A stretch of 64,000 nucleotides of DNA from Psychromonas arctica DSM 14288. Lineage in GTDB: Bacteria > Pseudomonadota > Gammaproteobacteria > Enterobacterales > Psychromonadaceae. A program made the translations under genes and the position numbers. The notes under the pieces are model-generated. The model worked only from the letters and a program-made list of their open reading frames with translations. It made no database searches and was not told the origin of the DNA. Each line of letters begins with the position of its first letter. Position 1 is the first letter of the stretch. The stretch lies in the NCBI RefSeq assembly GCF_000482725.1, contig NZ_AXWP01000037.1:16072-80071 (forward strand), in the 5' to 3' direction. Positions 7,968 through 17,005 of the stretch are shown here, piece after piece.

Positions 7968-8465
7968 ATGAAAAACAGAAAGTTCTTAGCTGGCGAAGAA
8001 GCCGGTACTTATATCGTTCCTGAGCAAGTGACCGAAGCGGATATCTTAGATATGGCGCTTAAGCTTGCCCGTGGTCGATTGAGTAAAGGTCGCAAAATTG
8101 AACAGCCATCGTCGGCGTTCTCATACCTGCAAACACTGATGCACGAGTATGAGCACGAGGTTTTTGGTGTGCTGTTTCTTGATACAAAGCATCGCGTCAT
8201 TCGATTTGAAGAGCTGTTCAAAGGCACTTTAGATGCAGCGAGCGTGTATCCAAGGGAAGTAACAAAGCGGGCGTTGGAACTTAATGCGGCAGCAGTGATA
8301 CTGGTTCATAACCATCCATCGGGTGATCCTGAACCCAGTGAAGCTGATAAACGCATCACTCATCGACTTCGTGACGCCTTGTCACTTGTTGATATTCGAA
8401 CGCTTGACCATGTCGTGGTCGCATCCGAGGGCTGCGTTTCGCTTGCCGAACGCGGTTATCTGTAA
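7968..8465 (+). CDS. RadC-like JAMM-domain protein
   Basis: This 165-residue protein carries the JAB1/MPN metalloprotease-like domain of RadC: HNHPSGD at 114-120 and Asp127 form the zinc site. The helix-hairpin-helix part of chromosomal RadC (about 220 residues) is absent, as usual for copies on mobile elements. I start at the ATG at 7968 with GGAG seven bases upstream; a TTG at 7956 would add four residues. The gene name is misleading: a role in DNA repair is not established for this family. It overlaps the start of the next gene by one base. Confidence 0.88.
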   Translation: MKNRKFLAGEEAGTYIVPEQVTEADILDMALKLARGRLSKGRKIEQPSSAFSYLQTLMHEYEHEVFGVLFLDTKHRVIRFEELFKGTLDAASVYPREVTKRALELNAAAVILVHNHPSGDPEPSEADKRITHRLRDALSLVDIRTLDHVVVASEGCVSLAERGYL

Positions 8466-8806
8466 TGAATGGGCGTATTGCCCATTCTCCTACATCACAA
8501 AAGCAGTCCCATCAGCACACATCAGCACAGCTTGAATTTCTATTTGAGTTTGATGATGCCCCTGTCACTTGGTCTGACACGGAAATCTGGCAGTTACGCG
8601 AAGGCATTCTATTGGATGCGATCCGTGTGTTGCTGGACGGTCGTGTCAGTACTCGGTTGCGCAAGGATGTGTTGTCGTGGATTCAAAATGACGAATTAGC
8701 GCCATTTTGCTTTCGTGTTTGCGCAATGGCTGCGGTTGTCGATCCTGATGTGCTTCGTGATTCCATCATGTGGCTATTAAGACGACATGGTATCCGGCTT
8801 GACTAA
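8465..8806 (+). CDS. Conserved ICE protein, 113 aa, unknown
   Basis: The ATG overlaps the last base of the radC-like stop codon, so the two are translationally coupled and the hairpin leader is absent here. The first 25 residues are polar and low in structure (Gln/His/Ser-rich). Residues 35-113 look helical and end in a basic segment (MWLLRRHGIRLD). No motif is recognisable and no membrane segment is evident. The function is unknown. Confidence 0.7.
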   Translation: MNGRIAHSPTSQKQSHQHTSAQLEFLFEFDDAPVTWSDTEIWQLREGILLDAIRVLLDGRVSTRLRKDVLSWIQNDELAPFCFRVCAMAAVVDPDVLRDSIMWLLRRHGIRLD

Positions 8807-8810
8807 CGCT

Positions 8811-8893
8811 CCTGCATTAACCGAACGGCTAATGCAGGACCTAAGCTGACTTTTACCTCCTGTGGTAGGAGTCGGCATTTTACTTAAGGAGGT
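8811..8893 (+). promoter_or_regulatory. Leader of the Toprim gene, possible switch
   Basis: Hairpin A (8811-8838) is a perfect 9-bp stem CCTGCATTA/TAATGCAGG. Downstream, ACCTCC (8855-8860) can pair with the ribosome site GGAGGT (8888-8893) or, in part, with the nearer AGGAG (8867-8871). The two pairings exclude each other, so an on/off arrangement is possible. Confidence 0.5.
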
Positions 8894-8896
8894 TAT

Positions 8897-9964
8897 ATGG
8901 CGTTACCTTTACAAATTGACACAGTAAGGCCATATCTCAATGGCCAATGGCTTCAAGTCTTGGCGGCATTGGTGCCAGAACTTGATGCCGCTATTGCTCG
9001 AAAAGGCCGTCATGTGGCTTGCCCTGTTCATGGCGGTCGTGATGGCTTTAGGCTGTTCAAAGATGCTGAATATACCGGTGGTGGCGTTTGTAATACCTGC
9101 GGTATCTTTCATGATGGCTTTGAACTGTTGTCTTGGATTAATGGATGGAACTTTGCTCAGTCTATTGAAGCAATCGGCCAAGTTCTAGGTATTCAACCCG
9201 GACAAGTACCAACTCGGGCAGTACCGAGTAACGCGGTTGACTGGAAGACTAAAAAGCAGGACGAGGACAAAGCGATTATCCATCGCTTGAATCAAACCTG
9301 GGGAGAAACGTTATCCCTTGTAGATACTCGTGCGCAACCGGTTTGGAACTACTTGCATCGTCGTGGCATTGTTGCGCGGCTTCGTCCTGAATGGGATTCG
9401 GTGCTGAGGTTTCATCCTAACTTGCCTTACCATGATGAAGATGGCCTGTTTATCGATAGCTACCCAGCGCTGCTAGGTAAAATCGTTACTCGACAAGGGC
9501 GTTCGGCTACGTTTCATCGGATCTACCTAAGTGAAGATGGATTCAAAGCGCCGGTTGAAAAGCCTAAAAAGATGATGCCGATACCCAGTGACAGAACAAT
9601 CACTGGTGGTGCCATTCCTATAGGTGAGCCTGGTGAGGTATTAGGTGTGTCTGAAGGTATCGAAACAGCTTTAGCGGTTACCAGAGCTACGGGGCAAACA
9701 TGTTGGTCGGTTGTGAACGCAACCCTACTGGCTAGGTTTGAACCGCCAAGTAATGTGAAAATGCTGTACATCTGGGCAGATCACGATCTCTCTGAGACCG
9801 GCCTGAATGCAGCGAATGAACTCAAGAAAAAAGCCTGGCAAAAAGGCATTCTGACACAAGTCCTGATCCCCCCGATACCAACGTCACTCGGCGTGAAAAG
9901 TTGGGATTGGAATGATGTGCTGAATGTTTACGGTGCCATGGGCTTTCCGAAAGTTCATATCTGA
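8897..9964 (+). CDS. Zinc-ribbon and Toprim primase-like protein
   Basis: This 355-residue protein resembles the primase part of phage and plasmid primase-helicases. A zinc ribbon is formed by Cys42, His45, Cys65 and Cys68 (CPVH and CNTC). A Toprim domain follows with Glu253 (SEGIETA) and Asp295/Asp297 (ADHD). No helicase domain follows, so it would need a separate helicase. It may prime complementary-strand synthesis after transfer, but that is inference. It has AAGGAGG before the ATG and is followed at once by a strong terminator, closing the module transcript. Confidence 0.85.
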   Translation: MALPLQIDTVRPYLNGQWLQVLAALVPELDAAIARKGRHVACPVHGGRDGFRLFKDAEYTGGGVCNTCGIFHDGFELLSWINGWNFAQSIEAIGQVLGIQPGQVPTRAVPSNAVDWKTKKQDEDKAIIHRLNQTWGETLSLVDTRAQPVWNYLHRRGIVARLRPEWDSVLRFHPNLPYHDEDGLFIDSYPALLGKIVTRQGRSATFHRIYLSEDGFKAPVEKPKKMMPIPSDRTITGGAIPIGEPGEVLGVSEGIETALAVTRATGQTCWSVVNATLLARFEPPSNVKMLYIWADHDLSETGLNAANELKKKAWQKGILTQVLIPPIPTSLGVKSWDWNDVLNVYGAMGFPKVHI

Positions 9965-9967
9965 TCC

Positions 9968-9990
9968 AAGGGGCTTCGGTCCCTTTTTTT
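9968..9990 (+). terminator. Rho-independent terminator with UUCG loop
   Basis: The stem AAGGGGC/GTCCCTT is closed by C(TTCG)G and followed by a run of seven T. It starts four bases after the Toprim gene stop and is probably the end of the recombination-module transcript. Confidence 0.85.
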
Positions 9991-10053
9991 GCGCCTTGCA
10001 TATTTGAAAAAACATGGAGAATGAAAAATAGATAACCAATAGGAGAAACAAAC

Positions 10054-10761
10054 ATGATGGTATTAACCCTGTTAACAAAGCAGATTGATGGTGAGTTTAC
10101 GGTTTACTGGAAGACCGGCCTTCGAAGAGGAGGTGAACTAAAGGTCGATTTAGGTGAGCAATACGACAAGCTAGCTGAGCAGCAAAAGCCAATTGCAGCT
10201 GAGCTCTATGCGATTCATCACCTACTGTCAGTGAAAGAGGTGATGGGGAGTAACCGAAGCGGTAATGGGCTTCAAATCCGGGTCAGTAAAGGAGCTATCA
10301 AAAAGTTACAGAAACAACGCTCAACTCAGCATTCACTTTACAGCCTGACTAGGTTTTTACTCACTCGATACCAGGAAGCACAGATCTCGGTAGAGAAGCA
10401 GGACGATTGGCTCTCACATTCCTTCGAAGAATACAGCGTCGATAATGCTACAGTGAGAGAAATCGATGAGGTCATCAACGTTCCGAACATTGGACCTGTC
10501 GTGGTGACTCGTCATGCACTGGAACGGTTTGTGGAACGGCTTTCTAATGGAGAGCCCAAGCATCCTTGGAAGGCTTTGTGCACAAAGCTACTTTGCTCGG
10601 GGCTAACTAAAGCCCTGTTACCAGAAAGCGTCGCAATCCAAAAAGCCAAAAAATATGCACAAGAGGCCGAGTTCTGGCAGCATCTTGGTAGCAAAATGCA
10701 CTTTGTTATGATTCCGAGTGACTCAATGAAGACGTTGGTTACGGTTTTTGCAGTAAAGTGA
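10054..10761 (+). CDS. Conserved ICE protein, 235 aa, unknown
   Basis: AGGAGA lies seven bases before the ATG at 10054. The segment KPIAAELYAIHHLLSVKEV at about residues 47-65 recalls the central helix of RNase H-like folds (AExxAI), but I do not see a complete catalytic set, so this is only a hint. A second half contains RHALERFVERL. There is no signal peptide. It is the last core gene before the minus-strand cargo, so the cargo probably entered just after it. Confidence 0.65.
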   Translation: MMVLTLLTKQIDGEFTVYWKTGLRRGGELKVDLGEQYDKLAEQQKPIAAELYAIHHLLSVKEVMGSNRSGNGLQIRVSKGAIKKLQKQRSTQHSLYSLTRFLLTRYQEAQISVEKQDDWLSHSFEEYSVDNATVREIDEVINVPNIGPVVVTRHALERFVERLSNGEPKHPWKALCTKLLCSGLTKALLPESVAIQKAKKYAQEAEFWQHLGSKMHFVMIPSDSMKTLVTVFAVK

Positions 10762-10833
10762 GTTAATGTAGTATTCGCATTTATGAATATTACTTATGTG
10801 AAAATTGCAGTCAATTCCATTTGCAAACCTTAA

Positions 10834-10858
10834 TGGCCGCTTTAAAATCCAAAGCGGT
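10834..10858. terminator. Inverted repeat between core and cargo
   Basis: GGCCGCTTT and AAAGCGGTC form a near-perfect stem with a seven-base loop. It could end transcription from either side, since genes converge here, but it lacks a clear T tract. Confidence 0.35.
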
Positions 10859-10929
10859 CAATACTCCCTGCCAATGTTAAATGAGTTAACTCTTTTTCAC
10901 CTGCTCAATCATCTTAGCTGAATATGCTA

Positions 10930-12078
10930 TTAAAGCGTATTTTGTTGCGACAATACTGTTTGATTCCGCCCTTTGTTCTTTGCCTCATAAAGCGCGCTAT
11001 CTGCTTGATGGATAAACATTTCCATAACTATTTCGATAGTATTGGCACTCCTTTTATTTACCGGCAAGGCTGATATCCCTAAACTTATCGTCCATTTTAC
11101 AATTTCTCCTGCATCACTAGTCACGTATACATCCTCGACGTGCTTTCGAATCCTCTCTGCAAGATTTTTCGCATCAGTTATATTGGTATCAGGTAAGATA
11201 ATTGCGAACTCTTCTCCTCCAAGCCTAGCAACAAGGTCAGTAGCTCTTGACTGGTTTACACATAAATCTGCAAGCGCGCAAATAACGCGATCTCCTGTAG
11301 GGTGACCAAAAGTATCATTGATGCGTTTAAAATGGTCTATATCGAGTAAGATTAGAGCGCATTCAACGCTCGAGCGAGCACTCCGAGTTGTCTCTGATTT
11401 AAGTTGGTTATCAAAGTGACGCCGGTTTGCAACACCAGTTAACGGATCTGTTTGGGAGGACTTCTCTAAAGCGAGTTGAAGGTTGTAACGATGATAATAA
11501 CTCCATGAAAAAACAAGCATAATTAATAAAGCTGAAACGCTCGATTGCACTGAGATCTGGAAATAAACGTTTTGTATCAGCTCATCTAGCACGCCATGGT
11601 TTTCGGATAGAACAACAAAGGAAAAAGCAACAGTAAGAAATAAAATCTGAATGTAGATTGAGAAGCCGATGAGAACAAAAAAGATAAAAAAGGGATAGAG
11701 TGCAACATTACTCACTGTTGTCACTAATTCTTCGCCAGAATGCTCTATTATTTTTATGCCGAGATACGCAGAAAAAACTAGGGTTATTAAAATTGTTGCC
11801 GTAGATAATTTCAAACTGCTTGATTTTAAGATAATCCAAGCAGGTATCACTAATAGAAGAAAGTAAAGTCTCAGCTGAAACAACTCACTTCTTATTTCAG
11901 GATGTGATTTGTAGTCAAAAATACCTTCGGCAAGCCCCAAAGGAATGAGTGTCAGTAAAATCGCAGCTGTATATAACCGATAGTCGTTAAATTTTTTGTT
12001 TAAATAATCACTACTAAGTTCAAGCTTGCTCAACTGTATTATGGCGGTCAAAGTACTCTCATTTTTATGAAACATCAT
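10930..12078 (-). CDS. Membrane diguanylate cyclase
   Basis: This 382-residue protein has about six membrane segments in the first 205 residues and a GGDEF domain at the C-terminus (TDPLTGVANRRHFD, then ARLGGEEF). An RxxD inhibitory site (RATD) stands five residues before GGEEF, so the enzyme should make c-di-GMP and be product-inhibited. The catalytic motif GGEEF is an active variant. The membrane part is not a type I can name. Diguanylate cyclases are known cargo of SXT/R391 elements and can raise ICE transfer or biofilm formation. It reads against the ICE core genes and stands alone, before the efflux operon. Confidence 0.9.
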   Translation of the reverse strand: MMFHKNESTLTAIIQLSKLELSSDYLNKKFNDYRLYTAAILLTLIPLGLAEGIFDYKSHPEIRSELFQLRLYFLLLVIPAWIILKSSSLKLSTATILITLVFSAYLGIKIIEHSGEELVTTVSNVALYPFFIFFVLIGFSIYIQILFLTVAFSFVVLSENHGVLDELIQNVYFQISVQSSVSALLIMLVFSWSYYHRYNLQLALEKSSQTDPLTGVANRRHFDNQLKSETTRSARSSVECALILLDIDHFKRINDTFGHPTGDRVICALADLCVNQSRATDLVARLGGEEFAIILPDTNITDAKNLAERIRKHVEDVYVTSDAGEIVKWTISLGISALPVNKRSANTIEIVMEMFIHQADSALYEAKNKGRNQTVLSQQNTL

Positions 12079-12194
12079 TTATATCCATACTTCAGTGAGG
12101 GGGGCGTTCGTGATAAGTGTGTTCATTTTGATTTAACAGATTTTACTAGCCTGTGCTAACAGTTTAGCCTATATAGTTGAGATAGGTATGGGGA

Positions 12195-12226
12195 TGTGCC
12201 TGAATTTGGCTGTGCCTGAATTTGGC
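12195..12226. repeat. 16-bp tandem duplication
   Basis: The 16-mer TGTGCCTGAATTTGGC occurs twice in direct succession in the 244-base gap between the cyclase and the efflux operon. It is probably a replication-slippage duplication. Confidence 0.8.
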
Positions 12227-12234
12227 GAGGAGTG

Positions 12235-12263
12235 AAGTTACCCATTATTAGTATGGGTAACTT
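12235..12263. terminator. Perfect 11-bp inverted repeat after the efflux operon
   Basis: Arms AAGTTACCCAT and ATGGGTAACTT surround a seven-base loop, 60 bases beyond the last gene of the operon. No long T run follows on either strand, so it could be a terminator or a 3' end-stabilising stem. Confidence 0.45.
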
Positions 12264-12322
12264 ACTAAGTAACTATAGCCAGCGACAGGTCTGACTACCA
12301 GAAAGCTCATGTTTCGACACCA

Positions 12323-12799
12323 TTACGTAAAGGGGAGCTGTTTTCCTTCTCCTACTTGGGTAATCCCCAATGATGCCAAAAATCCAAATAGTAACGAACA
12401 AACCAGCAGTGACAAGGTAAACCAAAACATAACAACCTTTCTGCTAGCCCCCATGGCAATTGCGAATGCTCCAGCGGCATGGATACCAATCAAAAATGGC
12501 CCCAAAAAAGCCAAGCCTGGAACACCAAATTTTTCCATAATTACATGTTTACGATCCATTATGTCGGGGGCAGCTTGCTCAGTTTCGGGTTTATTTCGCC
12601 AACGCTTCATAAATAACTTAACTTTTTCACTGGCATAAATTATGGGTAACAGCGAAAGCAAATTTCCGAAAAAGCCTGCAAGTGCAGACGGAAACCATGG
12701 TAACCCAGCAATAACACCCAATGGGACGGCAATCCAAACTTCGAGCACCGGAATTGCCGCCCCCACAAAGACACTGATATAGAGTAATAAGTCATTCAT
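12323..12799 (-). CDS. Small multi-drug export family membrane protein
   Basis: This 158-residue protein has four or so membrane segments, matching the small multi-drug export family (PF06695) by pattern: PVLEVWIAVPLGVIAGLPW near the start and GPFLIGIHAAGAFAIAMGAS in the second half. The ATG follows the RND permease stop directly (TAA then ATG), so the two are coupled. Its biochemical role in the family is poorly defined despite the name. As the last gene of the operon it may assist the pump or act separately. Confidence 0.8.
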   Translation of the reverse strand: MNDLLLYISVFVGAAIPVLEVWIAVPLGVIAGLPWFPSALAGFFGNLLSLLPIIYASEKVKLFMKRWRNKPETEQAAPDIMDRKHVIMEKFGVPGLAFLGPFLIGIHAAGAFAIAMGASRKVVMFWFTLSLLVCSLLFGFLASLGITQVGEGKQLPFT

Positions 12800-15700
12800 T
12801 TAGATTGCCCTTGCTGCTTTTTTTGTGAAGAACAAAACATATAAGCTTGGCACAACGATAAAGGATGCAATGGTGCCTGAAATAAGGCCGCCCATTATCA
12901 CAACGTTAAACGAGCGCCATAGCGGATCATTGGCGATAAGCAAAGGAAGCAGCCCTAAAATAGTGGTTATTTGTGTCAACATAATAGGGCGAAACCGTTG
13001 CATTAAAGCTGATTTGAGTGATTCAAGTTCAGATTTTCCTGCGTCTTTCTCGATATCAATTTGTTCGATAATTAGCATCGCATTCGACACAATAATGCCT
13101 ATCAGGGCGAATATCGCTAAATTCGCCATAAAATCGAAAGGCAGCCTGAAAATGATCAGTGCTAAAAGTAACCCAATGGCACAGAAGGGTATACTTAGTA
13201 CAATGATCGCCACCTTACGAAACGAGTTGTACTTGTGGATGAATAAAATGATCATCATAAGTACACAAAGTGGTAGGAAAGCAAAAATAGCTTCTGCGGT
13301 GACCTCGCTCTCCTCAATCTCTCCGCCAAACTCGATTTGCACTTTGCCGGTATTGCGAACCTGCTCCAACGTTTCTGCTATGTTGGAAACCAACTCTTTA
13401 GAGGTCATCGCCGGATTAAGCGCTGTCACCGTCAGAGTTGGCCGCAAGTTTCTTTTCTTCACAATCGACGGATGAAACTCTGTGTCAGCGCGAGCAATTT
13501 CTGATAAATAAACGGTTTTATCAGAAGATTGTGAGAAAATCTGAATATTATTTAACTGCGACAGTGACGCGTTATCTGTTGGCATTGCCAGCATAATAGG
13601 CAGCAAGAACTCTCCTTCCCGAAGCTCAGATGTACTCTCTCCGAGAGTATTTTTCCTAAGAGCGGAAAAAATGTCTCCTCGTGTGACTCCGGCATAGCTT
13701 GCTGCGGCTTGGTCTACATTTACCACCAAGCTGGGGATAGGTTGTTCCCAGTCCTGCTTGATGTTAATGGTTCCATCTACTTTGCTAAGCGCCTCTTGAA
13801 TCGTTGCAGCAGCCTGTAATAAATTACTATGGTTGTTGCCGATGATTCTAATGGCTGCTTCGCCTGGAGGCGTGGAGCCCATGAAAAACGGGTTAATCCC
13901 GAGCTTGGCATAGGGGAAAACAGGAGGCATCTCAGCCCTAAGTTGGCTTACAAAAGCCGCAACATTGGTTTCTTTACTAAGATTGATAACAAAGTAAGCG
14001 GTATGCGGAGCCGGATCTGGCGGATTCAGGCCTAGGATAAAGCGTGGCCCCCCTTCACTAACATACGCAGTAGCGCCTGTAATCTGCGGAAAACGTTGTT
14101 CCTCTGCAAGCCATCGCGTCATTTCTTGTGCAACTTCAGCTGTGCGGTTTGCAGGCGTACCTGCTGGGAGCTCAAGGGATATTTGCATTTGTGAGCGTTC
14201 CGACGGTGGAAAGAATGCCTCTGGAATAGTCGCAGATAAAAATAACGATAGGATCAGGCTTGCTGTCGCACCTGCTAAAAATGCTTTTGGCCAGCTAATG
14301 ACTTTGTCCCAAAAGCGAGACATGATCATCATTAAGCGCGAGAGCTCACTTTGCTCAGAAGTGTTTTTACCTTTTCTTATAGACCACTGCGCCAAAATCG
14401 GCACCAGCATAATGGCAACAAACCAGGAAATGATCAGCATGACGCCAATAACGATGGTTAGCGTCTGCATATAAATCGCAGTGATATTATCGGTGAACAT
14501 AGGTGGGGCGAATGCCAGGATAACCGTTAGGCTAGCAATCAGCATTGGCGTACCCAGTGTCTTTCCGGCGTGTAAGGCTGCTGATTTACCAGACTCACCT
14601 TGATTAATACGTTTTGAGATATCCTCAACAATCACCATCGGGTTATCAACCAAGATCCCAAGTGCAATGATAAACGAGGCGATACTCACCTCATTAAGCT
14701 CAACACCAAGCACTCGTAAAACGACTAATGTCATAATCCCTGTAATGGGCACGGCTAATCCCACCAGTGAACCAGCGCGTAAACCCAAGGCGATAACAGT
14801 GACTACAGTCACGACTAGGATCGTCTCCAAAAGAGTTGAAATCATTTTAGATATGACTTGATTAACAACTTCACCTTGGTCGGTGATGATTTTCAATTGA
14901 AAGCCAGCAGGTAAATCATGTTCCCATTTTGCTATTTGTGTACGAAGGCGATCATTGAAATCGACCATATTTACGCCGGGCGTCATATAGCCAGCAAGAA
15001 CAATCGCCTGTCCCCCGTTTAAATAGGCGGCGGTATTAAGCGGTTGTGCTGTCGTCCTTATCACATCAGCTAGCGTGTCAAGTGGTAACTGACTGCCATC
15101 TTGCAGCACAATAGGTATCGCTTTAATATCTTCAATAGAGTTATAGCTCCCTCTGACATAAATACGACTCTCTTGGTCGCTAAAATTCACTCTGGCAATA
15201 TCATCAAACGTATTGTTTTTATGTAATTGCAGGTAGATATCATTAGGCTTTATCGAAAATTTCGACGCAGCAAACGGTTTAAGATTGATGTTCACTTGCT
15301 CCTCAGTAACGCCATGCAAGGTGACTTTATCCATACCTGGGATATCGTAAAGAAAATCCCGCAACTCACTGGCTTTATTTCTAAGTTGTTCAAACGTGTG
15401 ATTGGGGGCACTGAGTGCAACAGTCATTACGGCAACAGCATCATAACTATCGTTAACAAAAGGCCCAGATACACCCTCGGGAAGTGAGTTCTGCACATCC
15501 TGCATTTTCGCTCTGACTCTAAGCCATGATTGCGCGTAGTCTGGTGTTCCGTCCTTAATTTCCAAAGAGATATGGATCTCTCCAGCACGAATAGACGTGG
15601 TGATATTTTTAGTTTCTTCCAGTTCACGCAAAGCACGTTCAACCGGGCGCGCCAATAGCGATTCCGTTTGATAAATATCTAAACCAGGGTGATAAGCGGT

Positions 15701-15841
15701 AATCACAGTGACATTTATCGGGAGTGTGGGCTCCTCTTGTGACGGGTAATTCGGGTATAACGCCAACCCTATGCTCGTAAGCATAAAAAACAGAAAGAGC
15801 ACTAAACGGCTGTTAGCAAGTGAGAAGTTGGTAATGGACAT
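12800..15841 (-). CDS. RND efflux permease
   Basis: This is a 1013-residue inner-membrane proton-driven pump of the AcrB/HAE1 superfamily with two repeats, each a first helix, a large periplasmic loop and a cluster of six helices. The N-terminus reads MSITNFSLANSRLVLFLFF, and TM4 carries the expected acidic pair (ALGILVDNPMVIVEDI). The adaptor gene lies upstream with a one-base stop-start overlap (TAATG), so stoichiometric translation is likely. No outer-membrane TolC-like gene is present; a host channel must be used. Substrate cannot be told from sequence. Confidence 0.93.
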   Translation of the reverse strand: MSITNFSLANSRLVLFLFFMLTSIGLALYPNYPSQEEPTLPINVTVITAYHPGLDIYQTESLLARPVERALRELEETKNITTSIRAGEIHISLEIKDGTPDYAQSWLRVRAKMQDVQNSLPEGVSGPFVNDSYDAVAVMTVALSAPNHTFEQLRNKASELRDFLYDIPGMDKVTLHGVTEEQVNINLKPFAASKFSIKPNDIYLQLHKNNTFDDIARVNFSDQESRIYVRGSYNSIEDIKAIPIVLQDGSQLPLDTLADVIRTTAQPLNTAAYLNGGQAIVLAGYMTPGVNMVDFNDRLRTQIAKWEHDLPAGFQLKIITDQGEVVNQVISKMISTLLETILVVTVVTVIALGLRAGSLVGLAVPITGIMTLVVLRVLGVELNEVSIASFIIALGILVDNPMVIVEDISKRINQGESGKSAALHAGKTLGTPMLIASLTVILAFAPPMFTDNITAIYMQTLTIVIGVMLIISWFVAIMLVPILAQWSIRKGKNTSEQSELSRLMMIMSRFWDKVISWPKAFLAGATASLILSLFLSATIPEAFFPPSERSQMQISLELPAGTPANRTAEVAQEMTRWLAEEQRFPQITGATAYVSEGGPRFILGLNPPDPAPHTAYFVINLSKETNVAAFVSQLRAEMPPVFPYAKLGINPFFMGSTPPGEAAIRIIGNNHSNLLQAAATIQEALSKVDGTINIKQDWEQPIPSLVVNVDQAAASYAGVTRGDIFSALRKNTLGESTSELREGEFLLPIMLAMPTDNASLSQLNNIQIFSQSSDKTVYLSEIARADTEFHPSIVKKRNLRPTLTVTALNPAMTSKELVSNIAETLEQVRNTGKVQIEFGGEIEESEVTAEAIFAFLPLCVLMMIILFIHKYNSFRKVAIIVLSIPFCAIGLLLALIIFRLPFDFMANLAIFALIGIIVSNAMLIIEQIDIEKDAGKSELESLKSALMQRFRPIMLTQITTILGLLPLLIANDPLWRSFNVVIMGGLISGTIASFIVVPSLYVLFFTKKAARAI

Positions 15842-16971
15842 TAACGCGTCTCCCCTAAAACACGAACCTGTTGCCCATCACTGATAAAGGCTGCTCCGGC
15901 TGCTACGTATCTCTCTCCGAGTTCCAACTCAGCATTAATAATGTAGCCTGACGGTTGAATATCGACAATTTGTACAGGTTTTTTACTAACGGTATTGGAC
16001 TCACCGTTAAAGGAGTAGAGGAAAGCGCTGTTACTTGTTGCTTCAATATAAACTGCGCCGTGAGGAACCAAGAGAACGTTTTCACTATTTTTCAGACGAT
16101 AGTTCACTGCAACCACGAGACCTGGCGGTAAAAAATTTCCCTCTGGCACTTGTATACGCAGTTTAACAGGCAAGCTCAAGCCATTACTTGCGCGCTCTGC
16201 AATATGAGACAACTCAGCCTCAAAAGACGCCCCTTGATGACTAATACTGATAATCTGTTCATTTGTAGAACGTAGAGCATTTGCCAAAGGTACGGGGATT
16301 GATGATTCAACAATAAGTTGCGCTGAACTGTCGAAAGTAAATATGACCTGATTCTGAGCCACCTCTTCAAAGGGTTCCACTTGTCTGGTAGAGACAACAC
16401 CATCATAGGGGGCTTTTATTACTGCTTGAGAAAGTTCTCTTTCTGTGAGTCTGACTCGGCTTTGTGCTTCACGCACAGAGGCTTGAGCTGTTAAGAAAAG
16501 TGTTCTTGCCGCCTCTAAATCTTGCTGGGAAACTGCGTTATTTGATTTGAGATGATTAAGCCGTTCATAGTTTGCTTGGTGTTCTTCAAGCGCGATCTGC
16601 GCTTTTGAGGCTTCAGAGCGGGCGTTATCAACTGCTAGTTGATAAGGCTCCAAATCCAGTGTTGCCATGATATCGCCCGCTTTTAACCGGCTACCAATAT
16701 CCACCTGCACCTTTTGCACTTTGCCAGGAACGCCAAACGAGAGCTGCGCTCTGCTCTCTGTTTGTGTTATTCCAGAAAAGCGAGATTCTTGGTAATGCGC
16801 GTTTGCACCCACTTCGTTGAGTGTTACCACTCGAATGTTCTGTTCAGTGGGCTCAGGTATACTTTCACTGCTACAACCCTGTAATAAGACAAGTAGGCAA
16901 ACTAATGCATATTTACTAAATTTCCTTAATAATATAACTGATCGTTCGAGTATATAAAATGGCGAACTCAT
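15841..16971 (-). CDS. RND periplasmic adaptor lipoprotein
   Basis: This 376-residue membrane fusion protein has a lipobox (LLVLLQGC, Cys at residue 33), so it should be anchored in the inner membrane by lipid. Domains in order are barrel-sandwich/lipoyl (about 80-110 and 175-210), an alpha-hairpin between them rich in Gln/Glu/Ala, then beta-barrel and membrane-proximal parts. The motif AQLSFGVPGKVQKVQVDIGS is typical. It links the permease to a TolC channel. It starts 35 bases after the TetR gene stop and is presumably on the same transcript. Confidence 0.92.
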   Translation of the reverse strand: MSSPFYILERSVILLRKFSKYALVCLLVLLQGCSSESIPEPTEQNIRVVTLNEVGANAHYQESRFSGITQTESRAQLSFGVPGKVQKVQVDIGSRLKAGDIMATLDLEPYQLAVDNARSEASKAQIALEEHQANYERLNHLKSNNAVSQQDLEAARTLFLTAQASVREAQSRVRLTERELSQAVIKAPYDGVVSTRQVEPFEEVAQNQVIFTFDSSAQLIVESSIPVPLANALRSTNEQIISISHQGASFEAELSHIAERASNGLSLPVKLRIQVPEGNFLPPGLVVAVNYRLKNSENVLLVPHGAVYIEATSNSAFLYSFNGESNTVSKKPVQIVDIQPSGYIINAELELGERYVAAGAAFISDGQQVRVLGETR

Positions 16972-17005
16972 AACAAACCCTCTTGAGGTATGGCTTAAAT
17001 ATTAA

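Noticed and set aside
12309..12638. 109-codon plus-strand frame opposite the small multidrug gene
   Set aside because: The antisense frame encodes a clear membrane protein family and continues the efflux operon; this one does not look like a protein.
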